A stretch of DNA of 64,000 nt from VXYL01 sp965199915 (GTDB lineage Bacteria > Pseudomonadota > Gammaproteobacteria > Pseudomonadales > Azotimanducaceae), in NCBI GenBank assembly GCA_965199915.1, contig OZ241348.1:1984001-2048000 (forward strand), given 5' to 3'. A program made the translations under genes and the position numbers. The notes beneath the pieces were generated by a model that saw nothing but the letters and a program-made list of their open reading frames with translations, was not told where the DNA came from and did no database searches. Shown in pieces: positions 39,910 to 48,950 of the stretch (its first letter is position 1; each line of letters starts with the position of its first letter).

Positions 39910-41238
39910 CTACCGCTTCGTATAGATGAAGATGGACTCGTAGAAGCGGCTGCCGCGTCGCCCGGTGCGACGGTTCACATGCCGCTCCATCACATGCCGC
40001 TCCACCAGGCCGAGATCTCCTAAGATGCGCGGATAAAGAGCGTGGCGATCCGCAGCCACCACCACGAGAGCCCCGCCGCGCCGCAGTTTCGACACCACGT
40101 TGCGGAACACGCTGGTCATGTCGCGGCAATAGGCGTCTCTGGCGGCAGCGCTCTGACCGTTCGCGGCGGCCCCGATTTCGCTTGCGCGGTTGTCGGCGAG
40201 GCCGAGCAGCTCATAGGCGTACCGGTGTTGTTCGTGGTAGTCGATGAGGCCAACATAGGGCGGACTGGTCACAATGGCATCCACCGGCGGCAGGTTCACC
40301 AAGCGGCTGTCGCCGTGGACGCACTGGACTTTCGCGTCGTTTCGCACGGCTGCGAACCGCTCCACGCGGCGCACGCCATCGGCGCAGTAGCGGGCAATGA
40401 ACTTGAACGCGGTCTCGGTGGGCGCGCAGACGCGGCCGTGTTTGTAGCATTGATACGGCTGCGTTGTGGGCGCTTTCGGGAAGTCCAGATCGAAATGCGT
40501 GGTCAGACGCGCCGAACGCGCGGAGCGCGACAGAACGACGCGAAAGAAGTCCCGGTATCGACAGTCTTCGATTAGCGAGCGGAAGGTGATCAACTCGGCC
40601 AAGGCTTGCGGAGCGAACCACGTTTTCAAATAGTCGCTCGCATCCATATCTGCCGAGGGGGGGGTGTCATTCCCCTCGAACATGGTGCCTTGGTTCGGAG
40701 CTTCGTGTTGGTTCGTCAGCTTAGCCAACTCCCGCAGGACGTCGGCTGCTTCCCTCTCCAATGTTGGAAGATGGTATTTGTCGGTCTTGACCTTGCAAAG
40801 CAGGATGTTGAAGGCGGAGATGTCGCAGCCGACGCTGTTCATCCCCAGTTCGTTCGCCTGCACCAACGTCGTCCCCGACCCGCAGAACGGATCGAGCACC
40901 GTTTGGCCAACCACCAGGAACTTGCGAAGAAACACCTCCGCCAATTGGGGGACGTACTTGCCCAGATAGGGGTGAAGGCGGTGAACGTGTTTGGTCCGCT
41001 CTCGTTCGGGAAGTTGCTTTTCCGTCCAGTTCAAGGAAATGTTTTGGAGCGGTGTGGTGGCGCTCACGTCCGCGGCGCGCGTGGATGGCTTGCCGTCGGC
41101 GTAGAGGCCGGCGTTCCGTTCCTCCAACGTGAGTTCTTCGGGCGTCTGACGGAACAACGTCACGCCGTCGCCCACCGAACCCAAGGCGGTGGCTTGCGTG
41201 GACGCGAGGGAAGCGGCAGAGGTTCTTGGACTCTTCAC
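39910..41238 (-). CDS. type II DNA methyltransferase (partner of the TdeIII-family enzyme)
   Basis: 442 residues from a GTG. The AdoMet site is DPFCGSGTT at 116-124 followed by ELGMNSVGCDIS; the catalytic motif is TSPPY at 324-328. Motif I before motif IV, with a long spacer between, is the order in TRM11-like and related amino- or cytosine-methyltransferases. HVHRLHPYLGKYVPQLAEVFLRKFLVVG upstream is typical for methylases paired with TdeIII-like endonucleases. It should protect the host DNA at the same site. Translation might begin a little further in, since the first 25 residues are Ser/Ala-rich and less conserved. Confidence 0.85.
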   Translation of the reverse strand: MKSPRTSAASLASTQATALGSVGDGVTLFRQTPEELTLEERNAGLYADGKPSTRAADVSATTPLQNISLNWTEKQLPERERTKHVHRLHPYLGKYVPQLAEVFLRKFLVVGQTVLDPFCGSGTTLVQANELGMNSVGCDISAFNILLCKVKTDKYHLPTLEREAADVLRELAKLTNQHEAPNQGTMFEGNDTPPSADMDASDYLKTWFAPQALAELITFRSLIEDCRYRDFFRVVLSRSARSARLTTHFDLDFPKAPTTQPYQCYKHGRVCAPTETAFKFIARYCADGVRRVERFAAVRNDAKVQCVHGDSRLVNLPPVDAIVTSPPYVGLIDYHEQHRYAYELLGLADNRASEIGAAANGQSAAARDAYCRDMTSVFRNVVSKLRRGGALVVVAADRHALYPRILGDLGLVERHVMERHVNRRTGRRGSRFYESIFIYTKR

Positions 41239-41520
41239 GGTACACTGTTGCCGGCGATCTGCTCGTCTGCTGCGCTACGGTGGAGGCGAACGTTCCTACC
41301 AGCGCAACCCTATCACAGCGGCGACGCGTTTTGCTGGGCGAGTGCTCCCCGGATTCGCTGTTGGGGCTCCGGCGGCTGCGAGATGAGGGTGATCTTCACT
41401 CCGCGGACCCAAACGGGCTTCTACACGCGGCTAACGCCGGCCAATTTTCACCCCGGCGGCGGAGACGTGGCCTTGGGTTAAGATGCCCCACTTTCCACAG
41501 CTTCTTTCGATGAGGTCGGC
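41239..41520. other. intergenic region between the methyltransferase and ClpP-like genes
   Basis: 282 bases hold promoters for both divergent genes, but no clear consensus pair was found. A short open stretch at 41384-41481 (RVIFTPRTQTGFYTRLTPAN) looks like the tail of a lost gene; I could not assign it. Confidence 0.4.
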
Positions 41521-42162
41521 ATGGGCCACTCCTTGCGGCCGGCGGCGTCCGCGCCGGCGCGGCAACAGCATGGGGCGCCGGATGGCGCAAAGGAGGCCGC
41601 CGCGGCCGCCGGGCAGTTCGCGTTTCTCGAGAACACCCTGCTGAAGAACCGCACGCTCACCATCTTCGGCGAGATCGACAAGGCGGTGGCGCGGCGGACG
41701 GCGGAAAAGCTCTTGGCGCTGTCGTTCGAGAGCGACGATCCCGTCACGCTCTTCCTGGGCTCGCCGGGCGGCCATGTCGAATCCGGGGACACGATTTTCG
41801 ACCTCATCCGTTTCGTCAAGCCGGTGGTGCGGGTGGTCGGCACCGGCTGGGTGGGCAGCATCGCCACCCACATCTACCTCGCCGCCGAGCGCGAACACCG
41901 CTTCGCGCTGCCGAACACGCGCTTTCTCATCCACCAACCCGCCGGCGGCTTCGGCGGCGACGCCGCGGACATCGAAATACACGCCCGCGAAATCGTCAAG
42001 ACCCGCGAGCGCATCAACAAGATCATCGCCGCGCAAACCGGGCAGCCGCTCAAGCGGGTGGCGAAGGACACCGATCGCGACCATTGGATGAGCGTCGAGG
42101 AGGCCATCGAGTACGGCTTGGTGGGCAAGGCGATCGAGTCGGTCGCGGACTTGCCCGGCTAG
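41521..42162 (+). CDS. ClpP-like serine protease (second ClpP)
   Basis: 213 residues. The triad is complete: Ser113 in GTGWVGSIATHIY, His138 in RFLIHQPAGG and Asp187 in TDRDHWMSVEEAIEYGLV. Ser is set in GSIA instead of the usual ASMGA. The N-terminal ~30 residues are Ala/Gly-rich and differ from the axial-loop region of ClpP1, and the loop binding ClpX/ClpA is changed. It may form mixed rings with ClpP1 (62533) or act alone. No Clp ATPase gene adjoins it. The start is an ATG; the direct fragment at 38767 shows that this gene's 5' end was duplicated around the restriction-modification cassette. Confidence 0.85.
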   Translation: MGHSLRPAASAPARQQHGAPDGAKEAAAAAGQFAFLENTLLKNRTLTIFGEIDKAVARRTAEKLLALSFESDDPVTLFLGSPGGHVESGDTIFDLIRFVKPVVRVVGTGWVGSIATHIYLAAEREHRFALPNTRFLIHQPAGGFGGDAADIEIHAREIVKTRERINKIIAAQTGQPLKRVAKDTDRDHWMSVEEAIEYGLVGKAIESVADLPG

Positions 42163-42190
42163 CTTGCTTGAGAAGCGAGGGCTTTCGCAA

Positions 42191-42886
42191 TTGAGCCAAG
42201 TTTGCGGCAGGCACGCGCCCGACACGGCGCGCGAGCTGCGCATCGCGGTGGGCGATCGCGAAGTGGGCGCGCTGTTGCGGCCGGCCGACGGCGCGCATCG
42301 CGCCACCCTCGTGTTCGGCCACGGCGCCGGGGCCGGCATGCGCCACGCCAGCATGGAGGCCATCGCCGAAGCCTTCGCCAACATCGGCGTCGCAACCTTG
42401 CGCTACAACTTTCCGTACATGGAGGCGGGACGCTCCCGCGTGGACGCGCAAGCGGTGTCCACCGCAACCACGGCCGCCGCTCTGGCGTGCGCGAAGGGCG
42501 TGGCCGACGGGCCGCATTTGATCGGCGGGCACAGTTTCGGCGGGCGCATGGCTTCGCACGCGGTGGTCGATCACGATCTGGCGGTGGACGGCTTGGTGTT
42601 CTGCTCGTTCCCCCTGCACATGCCGCGCAAACCCGCCGTCAAACGGGCGGAACACTTGGACGCCATTCGCGCGCCGATGCTGTTTCTTTCGGGCAGCCGC
42701 GACGGCATGGCCGAAGCGCCGCTCCTGGAAGACGTGGCGGCGCGGCTGGGCGCCACGCTGCACCGGCTCGAAACCGCCGACCACGGCTACAAGGTGCTCA
42801 AGCGCACGCGCACCCGCCCGGACACCGCGTTCGAGGAAATGGCCGGCCACTTGGCGACTTGGCTGAAAGCGCGGGAGACCTCGTAG
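42191..42886 (+). CDS. alpha/beta-hydrolase (KANL3/Tex30-like)
   Basis: About 231 residues from a TTG at 42191 with GAGGG nine bases upstream; an earlier TTG at 42164 is possible. LVFGHGAGAGMRHASMEAIAEAFANIGVATLRYNFPYME and the nucleophile elbow GGHSFGGRMASHA are typical of this family; a Asp and the His in TADHGYKVLKR complete the triad. Substrates of bacterial members are unknown (esters or peptides). The stop of the ClpP-like gene lies 28 bases upstream, so the two could be co-transcribed. The FAH-family gene follows. Confidence 0.75.
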   Translation: MSQVCGRHAPDTARELRIAVGDREVGALLRPADGAHRATLVFGHGAGAGMRHASMEAIAEAFANIGVATLRYNFPYMEAGRSRVDAQAVSTATTAAALACAKGVADGPHLIGGHSFGGRMASHAVVDHDLAVDGLVFCSFPLHMPRKPAVKRAEHLDAIRAPMLFLSGSRDGMAEAPLLEDVAARLGATLHRLETADHGYKVLKRTRTRPDTAFEEMAGHLATWLKARETS

Positions 42887-42932
42887 CACACGCCGGAGCT
42901 TGCCCGCAGCGGCCCGCGACTTTGGAGAACCC

Positions 42933-43808
42933 ATGAAGCTCTGCACGTTCACCCACGGCCAGCGCACGCGCATCGGCGTGGTGGTTGGCGAACTGGTCAT
43001 CGATCTGCCGGCGGTGTCGCCGGGCCTGCCGGAGGACATGATCGCCTTTCTCGCCGCCGGCGACGAGGCGATGGCGGCGGCGCGCGAGGCGCAGACGAAC
43101 CCGGAAGTCGCGTTTCCCGTCGCCGACGTGACCTTGCAGGCGCCGGTGCCGCGGCCGGGCAAGATCCTCGCCATCGCCCTCAACTACGCCGATCACGTGG
43201 CGGAAACCGGCGCCCAAGCGCCCAAGGTGCAGACGTGGTTCAACAAGCAGCGCAACGCCGCCAACCGGCCCTACGGTGCCATCAACAAGCCGGCGGTGTC
43301 CGCTGCGCTCGACTACGAAGGCGAGCTGGCGTTCGTGATCGGCAAGCGCGCCAAGCACGTGCCGAAAGAGCGCGCCCACGAGGTGATCGCCGGCTACTGC
43401 TGCGGCAACGACGTGAGCGTGCGCGACTGGCAAGCGGCGGCGCGCACCATGCAGATCGGCAAGTCGTTCGACACCCACGCGCCGTTCGGCCCGTGGATCG
43501 TCACCGCCGACGAGGTGGAGGACCCGCACAATCTCGGCATCCGCACGGTGGTCAACGACGAAGTGCGGCAGAACTCCAACACCCGCCACCTCGTCTTCGA
43601 CTGTTTCGACCACATCGCGCACCTGACCCAAGCCTTCACGTTGGATCCCGGCGACGTGATCTTCACCGGCACGCCCTCGGGCGTCGCCGCGGCGATGGAT
43701 CCGCCGCGGTGGCTCAAGGTGGGCGACGAGGTGCGCGTGGAGATCGAGAAGGTCGGCTACATCGAGCACACCGTGGTGGCCGAAGACGCCGCCACGGTGA
43801 TCGGCTGA
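42933..43808 (+). CDS. fumarylacetoacetate hydrolase-family protein
   Basis: 291 residues from the ATG at 42933, with GGAG about eight bases upstream. ILAIALNYADHVAETG, DYEGELAFVIGKRAKHVP (metal-binding Glu residues), GYCCGNDVSVRDWQ, GKSFDTHAPFGPWIV and TGTPSGVAAAMDPPRWLKVGDEV are the full set of FAH-superfamily motifs. Members hydrolyse acylpyruvates, decarboxylate oxaloacetate or isomerise ring-cleavage products; which applies cannot be told. It differs clearly from the hydratase at 36748, though both belong to the same fold. Confidence 0.85.
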   Translation: MKLCTFTHGQRTRIGVVVGELVIDLPAVSPGLPEDMIAFLAAGDEAMAAAREAQTNPEVAFPVADVTLQAPVPRPGKILAIALNYADHVAETGAQAPKVQTWFNKQRNAANRPYGAINKPAVSAALDYEGELAFVIGKRAKHVPKERAHEVIAGYCCGNDVSVRDWQAAARTMQIGKSFDTHAPFGPWIVTADEVEDPHNLGIRTVVNDEVRQNSNTRHLVFDCFDHIAHLTQAFTLDPGDVIFTGTPSGVAAAMDPPRWLKVGDEVRVEIEKVGYIEHTVVAEDAATVIG

Positions 43809-43870
43809 CTCGCCCGCACGTGGCCGCGATCCGCGGTTGCGTCCGGTCAACGAAGCGCCAGGCTTGATCA

Positions 43871-43885
43871 CAGCCCGTTGGGCTG
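43871..43885. terminator. hairpin between convergent genes
   Basis: CAGCCC-GTT-GGGCTG is a perfect six-base stem between the FAH-family gene and the zapE gene. Symmetry allows it to act both ways, but there is no T-run. Confidence 0.35.
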
Positions 43886-43929
43886 GCGCGGCGAAGTTCC
43901 AACCGTGCGCGCCATCGCGACGAGTGGCG

Positions 43930-45066
43930 CTACGGCCGGTGGGTGCGGTGCAAATACGCCTCGCCTTGCATCTCCCGCAGTCGACTGGCGGTGCGCGCGA
44001 ACTCGGCGGTCAACAACGTGCCCCGATAGAGCTGGCCCGGCGGCGCCCAGGCGGAGAGCAGCAGCTTCACGTTGCGGTCGTAGAACTCGTCCACCAAGAC
44101 CACGAAACGCCGCGCCTGATCCTCCTTCCCGCGGTCGAACACCGGCACGCCGTGCAGCACCACGGTGGAGAACAACCGCGCCAATTCGATGTAGTCGTCG
44201 CCTCCCCGCGCGCCGTCGCAGAGCGCGGCGAAATCGAACCACGCCACCCCTTCGGCGCAGTACCGCGCCACCAGCGCGCGGCCGTTGACGGCCAAGCTCT
44301 GGTTCTCCACAACGCCGGTGTGGCAGAGCGCCCGAAAGCTCTCGCGCAACGCCGTTTCCGCGCCTGGTTCGGAAAGGAGCCGGTAGGCCCCGTCGCGGCG
44401 CAACACCCGCAGCCGGTAGTCCGATCCCGCGGCGACCTGCACGGTGTCGGTGTGCGCGCGGATGAGGTCGATGGCCGCCAGGAAGCGACGGCGCTGCAAG
44501 CCGTTCTCGTAGAGCCGCTCCGGCGGCGTGTTGGACGTGGCCACCAGCGTGACCCCGCGCGCGAACAAGCCGCCAAGCAGCTCGCCGAGGATCATGGCGT
44601 CGCCGATGTCCGACACGGCGAATTCGTCGAAGCACAGCACGCGCGCCTCCCGGGCGAAACGGTCGGCTACGCGCAGCAGGGGATCGGGCCGTCCGGCCAA
44701 AGCGCGCAACTCGTCGTGTACCCAGCGCATGAAACGGTGGAAGTGCGCTCGCCGCTTGTCCGCGAACGGGAGCGACTCGTGAAAGAGATCCACAAGGTAG
44801 GTCTTCCCTCTTCCAACGCCTCCCCAGACGTACAGGCCGCGCACCGGCGCGCGCCGCCGCCGCAGCCCTAGCACCCGCGCAACGCCGGCGCCGGCCCGCG
44901 TCGGCCGATCGGCGGCCAGCAGCCGCGCTCGAAGATCCGTCAATCGCTCGGCCAAGGCCAGTTGGGCGGGATCGGCGATCAAGCCGCGCTCGACATTGCG
45001 CCGATGCAGTTGCTCCGGTGTCGCCGCGGTCGGGTCGAAGCCGCCGGATCGGTTCCGCGAGCGCAT
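43930..45066 (-). CDS. zapE: ZapE/AFG1-type cell-division ATPase
   Basis: 378 residues from the ATG at 45066; a longer in-frame start at 45120 adds 18 residues not typical of the family. Walker A GGVGRGKT at 82-89 with LYVWGG before it, Walker B VLCFDEFAVSD from 143, and ATSNTPPERLYENGLQRRRFLAAI are ZapE signatures. HFHRFMRWVHDEL is also family-typical. ZapE binds FtsZ and affects ring stability under stress or low oxygen in E. coli. In many gammaproteobacteria zapE lies near degS/degQ-type genes, as here (divergent, 119 bases apart). Confidence 0.9.
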   Translation of the reverse strand: MRSRNRSGGFDPTAATPEQLHRRNVERGLIADPAQLALAERLTDLRARLLAADRPTRAGAGVARVLGLRRRRAPVRGLYVWGGVGRGKTYLVDLFHESLPFADKRRAHFHRFMRWVHDELRALAGRPDPLLRVADRFAREARVLCFDEFAVSDIGDAMILGELLGGLFARGVTLVATSNTPPERLYENGLQRRRFLAAIDLIRAHTDTVQVAAGSDYRLRVLRRDGAYRLLSEPGAETALRESFRALCHTGVVENQSLAVNGRALVARYCAEGVAWFDFAALCDGARGGDDYIELARLFSTVVLHGVPVFDRGKEDQARRFVVLVDEFYDRNVKLLLSAWAPPGQLYRGTLLTAEFARTASRLREMQGEAYLHRTHRP

Positions 45067-45185
45067 GGAGGGGCAGCCTAGCAAACAAAACCACCGCGGC
45101 GTCCCCCAACACTCCTCCATTGCGAACGGATGGCAACGCGCGGAGCGCCGTCCGCAGAGGTTGCGGAAAGGCGATAATCCGCCAA

Positions 45186-46286
<1,101 letters not shown>

Positions 46287-46342
46287 GGGTTGGTGCGCAC
46301 CCTGTACCTTTTGAGCCAGCTTCATGGGGCTGGGACCGAATA

Positions 46343-47672
46343 AGGTGTTTCGCATAAATAAACACTTCAATTGAGCGTTTTCTTATTTGGCGAAACCATG
46401 TAGTTCCAATCGCCGTGAAACGCGGAGCGCCTGATGCGCACGCCGGCCAGTTCCTCGTCGCTCACCTTCACGCCGGTCGGGTACTCGTTCTCGTCCAGTT
46501 CCGCCCGGATCGACAGCCCACCGCGCGTCGTCGTGTTGGCGATCAGCTCCACCACCGCCTCGCGGCTGACCAGCGGGCGCCCGCGCCAGTTCTCCGTGAT
46601 CCAGCAGAACATCCGGTGCTCGATCTTGTTCCACTTGCTGGTGCCCGGCGGGAAGTGGCACACCGACACCTCCAGCCCCGTCGCGTCTGCGACGCGCTGC
46701 AGCTCCACCTTCCACAGCCGGTTGCGCGGCCCGTTCGAGCCGCCCGCGTCCGCCGTCACCAGCAGGCGCTTCGCGTCCGGGTACGCGTGGCGTCCCATCC
46801 GCTCCCACCAGCGCCGCACCGACTCCGCCGCGAAGGACGCCGTGTCGTGGTCCACGCCCACGCTCACCCAGCCGTTGTTCGCCGCCAGGTCGTAGACTCC
46901 GTACGGAATTGCCTTGCCCAGCTCCTTGTCCTTGAAGTCGTGGACCAGCACCTTCTCCGGCTCCCCCTTCGGATGCCATTCCCTGCCGCCGTTGCGGAAA
47001 TTGCCCACCAGCTCCTTCTTCTTCGTGTCCACCGACACCACCGGCTCGCCGCGGCCCTGGAACGTCTTCGCCTTGCGGTTGACGTGCCGGAACTGCGCGT
47101 CGCGGTCCGGGTGCTGCCGGCCCTCCACCGTCTTGCGGTTCGACTGCAGGCTGTAGCCCAGGTCGTGCAGCAGGCGGTTCACCGTCCGCTCGCTCGCCGG
47201 GTGGCCCTCCTTCCCCAGCGCCTCCGACAGCCGCGCCGCGCTCAGCGTCGTCCACAGCAGCGGCCCCGTCGGATCCCCGCGCGTCGCCGGGTCGACCAGC
47301 CGCCGCAGCGCCTCCACCAGCCCCGCGTCCTTCTCCTCGACGCGCTTCCGGCCCGCGCCCGGCGCCCGCTGCCGCCCCGACGACGAAACGCCCCCCGGTC
47401 CCGCCGAATCGATCTCCCGCAGCCCCGCGTGGATCCGGCTCCGCGACATCCCCGTCGCCTCCGCCACCCCCGTGACGCCGCCCCGGCCCAGCGACCGCGC
47501 CTCCGCCGCCGCCCACAGCCGCTTCGCCCGCTCGTCCAGAACCCGTTCCAGAACCAGAAACTTCCCACGTATCGACTGCGTGACGGCGTCTTCCATGACC
47601 ATCGAGCCTCCTTGCCGAAGACCTCTATCGTAGCATTTATAGGAGCGAGACGCCTAAAGTGCAAAATCACCC
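46343..47672 (-). mobile_element. ISAzo13-family insertion sequence
   Basis: A complete-looking transposase gene with short imperfect inverted ends: GGTGTTTCGCA near 46344 and, reversed, GGTGATTTTGCA near 47672. Ends are approximate and no target duplication was seen. It separates the DegS-type gene from two orphan genes. A short AT-rich leader (47603-47660) would hold the transposase promoter. Confidence 0.65.
46367..47602 (-). CDS. ISAzo13-family DDE transposase
   Basis: 411 residues. The N-terminus holds a helix-turn-helix type region (GVTGVAEATGMSRSRIHAGLREI), then RTVNRLLHDLGYSLQSNRKT, which is diagnostic of ISAzo13. The core has Asp in VVSVDTKKKELVGNF, Asp in LLVTADAGGSNG and Glu in SKWNKIEHRMFCWI. 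The C-terminus (WNYMVSPNKKTLN) is intact. No frameshift is present, so it may be active. Start at 47602 or at the next ATG at 47596. Confidence 0.9.
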   Translation of the reverse strand: MVMEDAVTQSIRGKFLVLERVLDERAKRLWAAAEARSLGRGGVTGVAEATGMSRSRIHAGLREIDSAGPGGVSSSGRQRAPGAGRKRVEEKDAGLVEALRRLVDPATRGDPTGPLLWTTLSAARLSEALGKEGHPASERTVNRLLHDLGYSLQSNRKTVEGRQHPDRDAQFRHVNRKAKTFQGRGEPVVSVDTKKKELVGNFRNGGREWHPKGEPEKVLVHDFKDKELGKAIPYGVYDLAANNGWVSVGVDHDTASFAAESVRRWWERMGRHAYPDAKRLLVTADAGGSNGPRNRLWKVELQRVADATGLEVSVCHFPPGTSKWNKIEHRMFCWITENWRGRPLVSREAVVELIANTTTRGGLSIRAELDENEYPTGVKVSDEELAGVRIRRSAFHGDWNYMVSPNKKTLN

Positions 47673-47723
47673 CTTGCAAAAAAAGGGGGGCGCGTCAGGT
47701 TCGCGTCAGGTTTGAGCGGCATC

Positions 47724-48458
47724 ATGGAACAAGCTCGGTACCGTTGTGGTGTTGGGCGGCTCAACAACCTACTAGGAGCGTTGAACCATGATGAAGTTGC
47801 TCAAGCACTTGACAAACGCGCCAGTCGCGACGACGTGGAGGAGGTCGTGGTGACCGAGGAGCGGGAAGACCGTAGCAACCACCGCGCAGGCGGCGGGGGC
47901 ACTGGTCAGCAGACGCAGCAGTTGCTTGGATCGGCGAACTACGACTACTACGGCAGCGTTCAGTGTCCGATGTCCGCCCAGAGCGCGGACACGGCCGGCC
48001 CCGGATGTAGCTGTCCTGAAGGGATGAAGAAACGCACCGGCGAACGAGGAGCGGCGTGGTGCGAGCGGCCGGTGGAGCCTTTTCAGGCGAGTTCTCCGTT
48101 CGAATGTACGCGCGGCCATCCCCGCACGCATTACGCGAGCGCAAGGTGGGTTGGCCCCGGCAAGAGGGACTACATTTACACCTGCATTCCGCTAGGGCCC
48201 AAGCCCATATGCTTGACCGGTTGCGAGGCCAAAACAGCATTCAACAGAGGGTGGTTTTGCGAATCGCAAGAGATGTGTGATGTCAACCAAGTCTTCATGT
48301 ACTACATTGTGCCTGCCTCCTGCGCCGCCGCCGTAGGTGGGATTGCGGGTCTCACATGCTGGGCAGTGGGTGGCGGTGTTGGCGGTGCCATAGTGTGTGG
48401 TGCGGCATCGGGCGTGATTGCTGACATCATGGATGTTTGCCCAGAGTTTGGAGGATAA
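47724..48458 (+). CDS. cysteine-rich hypothetical protein with a glycine-rich hydrophobic C-terminus
   Basis: 244 residues from the ATG at 47724 (an upstream TTG at 47712 is possible). I do not recognise it. A hydrophilic N-terminal 90 residues has the look of a leader (NLLGALNHDEVAQALDKRAS) but no signal peptide. The middle is rich in Cys (GCSCPEGMKKR; CIPLGPKPICLTGCEAKT; FCESQEMC). The last 50 residues (CAAAVGGIAGLTCWAVGGGVGGAIVCGAASG) form Gly-zipper-like hydrophobic helices, as in some pore-forming bacteriocins. A small two-helix membrane protein is encoded next. A toxin-immunity pair is possible but unproven. Codon use is less GC-rich than in the core genes. Confidence 0.55.
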   Translation: MEQARYRCGVGRLNNLLGALNHDEVAQALDKRASRDDVEEVVVTEEREDRSNHRAGGGGTGQQTQQLLGSANYDYYGSVQCPMSAQSADTAGPGCSCPEGMKKRTGERGAAWCERPVEPFQASSPFECTRGHPRTHYASARWVGPGKRDYIYTCIPLGPKPICLTGCEAKTAFNRGWFCESQEMCDVNQVFMYYIVPASCAAAVGGIAGLTCWAVGGGVGGAIVCGAASGVIADIMDVCPEFGG

Positions 48459-48506
48459 ACCGCGCCGTTCGCCGGCTTTGTGTCGGGTCGGCTTAGGAGG
48501 AGTGAA

Positions 48507-48776
48507 GTGAAGGCAAAGACGCTGCTGTTGTTTTGGACCAAGGTTGCGACGGTGGTGATGGCCATGTGTGTGGGGGGGGGGGGGTACCTGTTGGTGGGTG
48601 TCTTGCGCGGCGAACACGCTAGCTTTGCGGACGTGATTGTTGGCACCTTGGTTGTTCTCGGGTTCGCAGTTGTGGGCCTAGTCGTTGATGGCCCTGAGGC
48701 ACCTTGGCTTCCTTGGCGGTATCGGCGATGGAAGAAGGAACGCGAGAGCGCTCAAGCCCGCCACCAGCCCGGCTAG
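48507..48776 (+). CDS. small two-helix membrane protein
   Basis: 89 residues from the GTG at 48507, with TAGGAGGAG just upstream. Two hydrophobic helices (LLLFWTKVATVVMAMCVGGGGYLLVGVL and ADVIVGTLVVLGFAVVGLVV, quoted in part by position 5-30 and 38-58) flank a short loop, followed by a basic tail (WRYRRWKKERESAQAR). The Gly run is coded by a stretch of thirteen G, which could slip and switch the gene off. It follows the Cys-rich gene by 48 bases and likely shares its transcript. Function unknown; immunity or accessory roles to that protein are conceivable. Confidence 0.55.
   Translation: MKAKTLLLFWTKVATVVMAMCVGGGGYLLVGVLRGEHASFADVIVGTLVVLGFAVVGLVVDGPEAPWLPWRYRRWKKERESAQARHQPG
48572..48584 (+). 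repeat. 13-G homopolymer inside a coding region
   Basis: A run of thirteen G encodes the last base of a Val codon and four Gly codons between the start and the first helix end of the small membrane protein. Tracts of this length are prone to slipped-strand change. Confidence 0.8.
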
Positions 48777-48874
48777 CTCCGGCCCACTCGCGCCTTCAAC
48801 GGGAGCCTGGTGGGACTCCTTGATTTGTGAAGGTCTGCGCCTCTCAACGAGTGTGCGCCCTGCGGGGCGTCTGG

Positions 48875-48891
48875 AGTTTGCTACGCAAACT
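48875..48891. terminator. hairpin downstream of hisD
   Basis: AGTTTGC-TAC-GCAAACT is a perfect seven-base stem. It lies after the hisD stop (minus strand) and after the small membrane gene (plus strand). No T-run on either side. Confidence 0.35.
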
Positions 48892-48950
48892 TGGCGCATT
48901 TGTGAAGGTCGAATGCCCACTCGAAGGCCCGGCTGTCCGCCGCTTGCGGT

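Noticed and set aside
41384..41481. Small gene RVIFTPRTQTGFYTRLTPAN
   Set aside because: No ribosome-binding site and only about 32 codons; at most a gene remnant.
48856..48868. CCCTGCGGGG motif as a dispersed regulatory repeat
   Set aside because: Three near-palindromic hits in 64 kb of GC-rich DNA can occur by chance, and their contexts differ.
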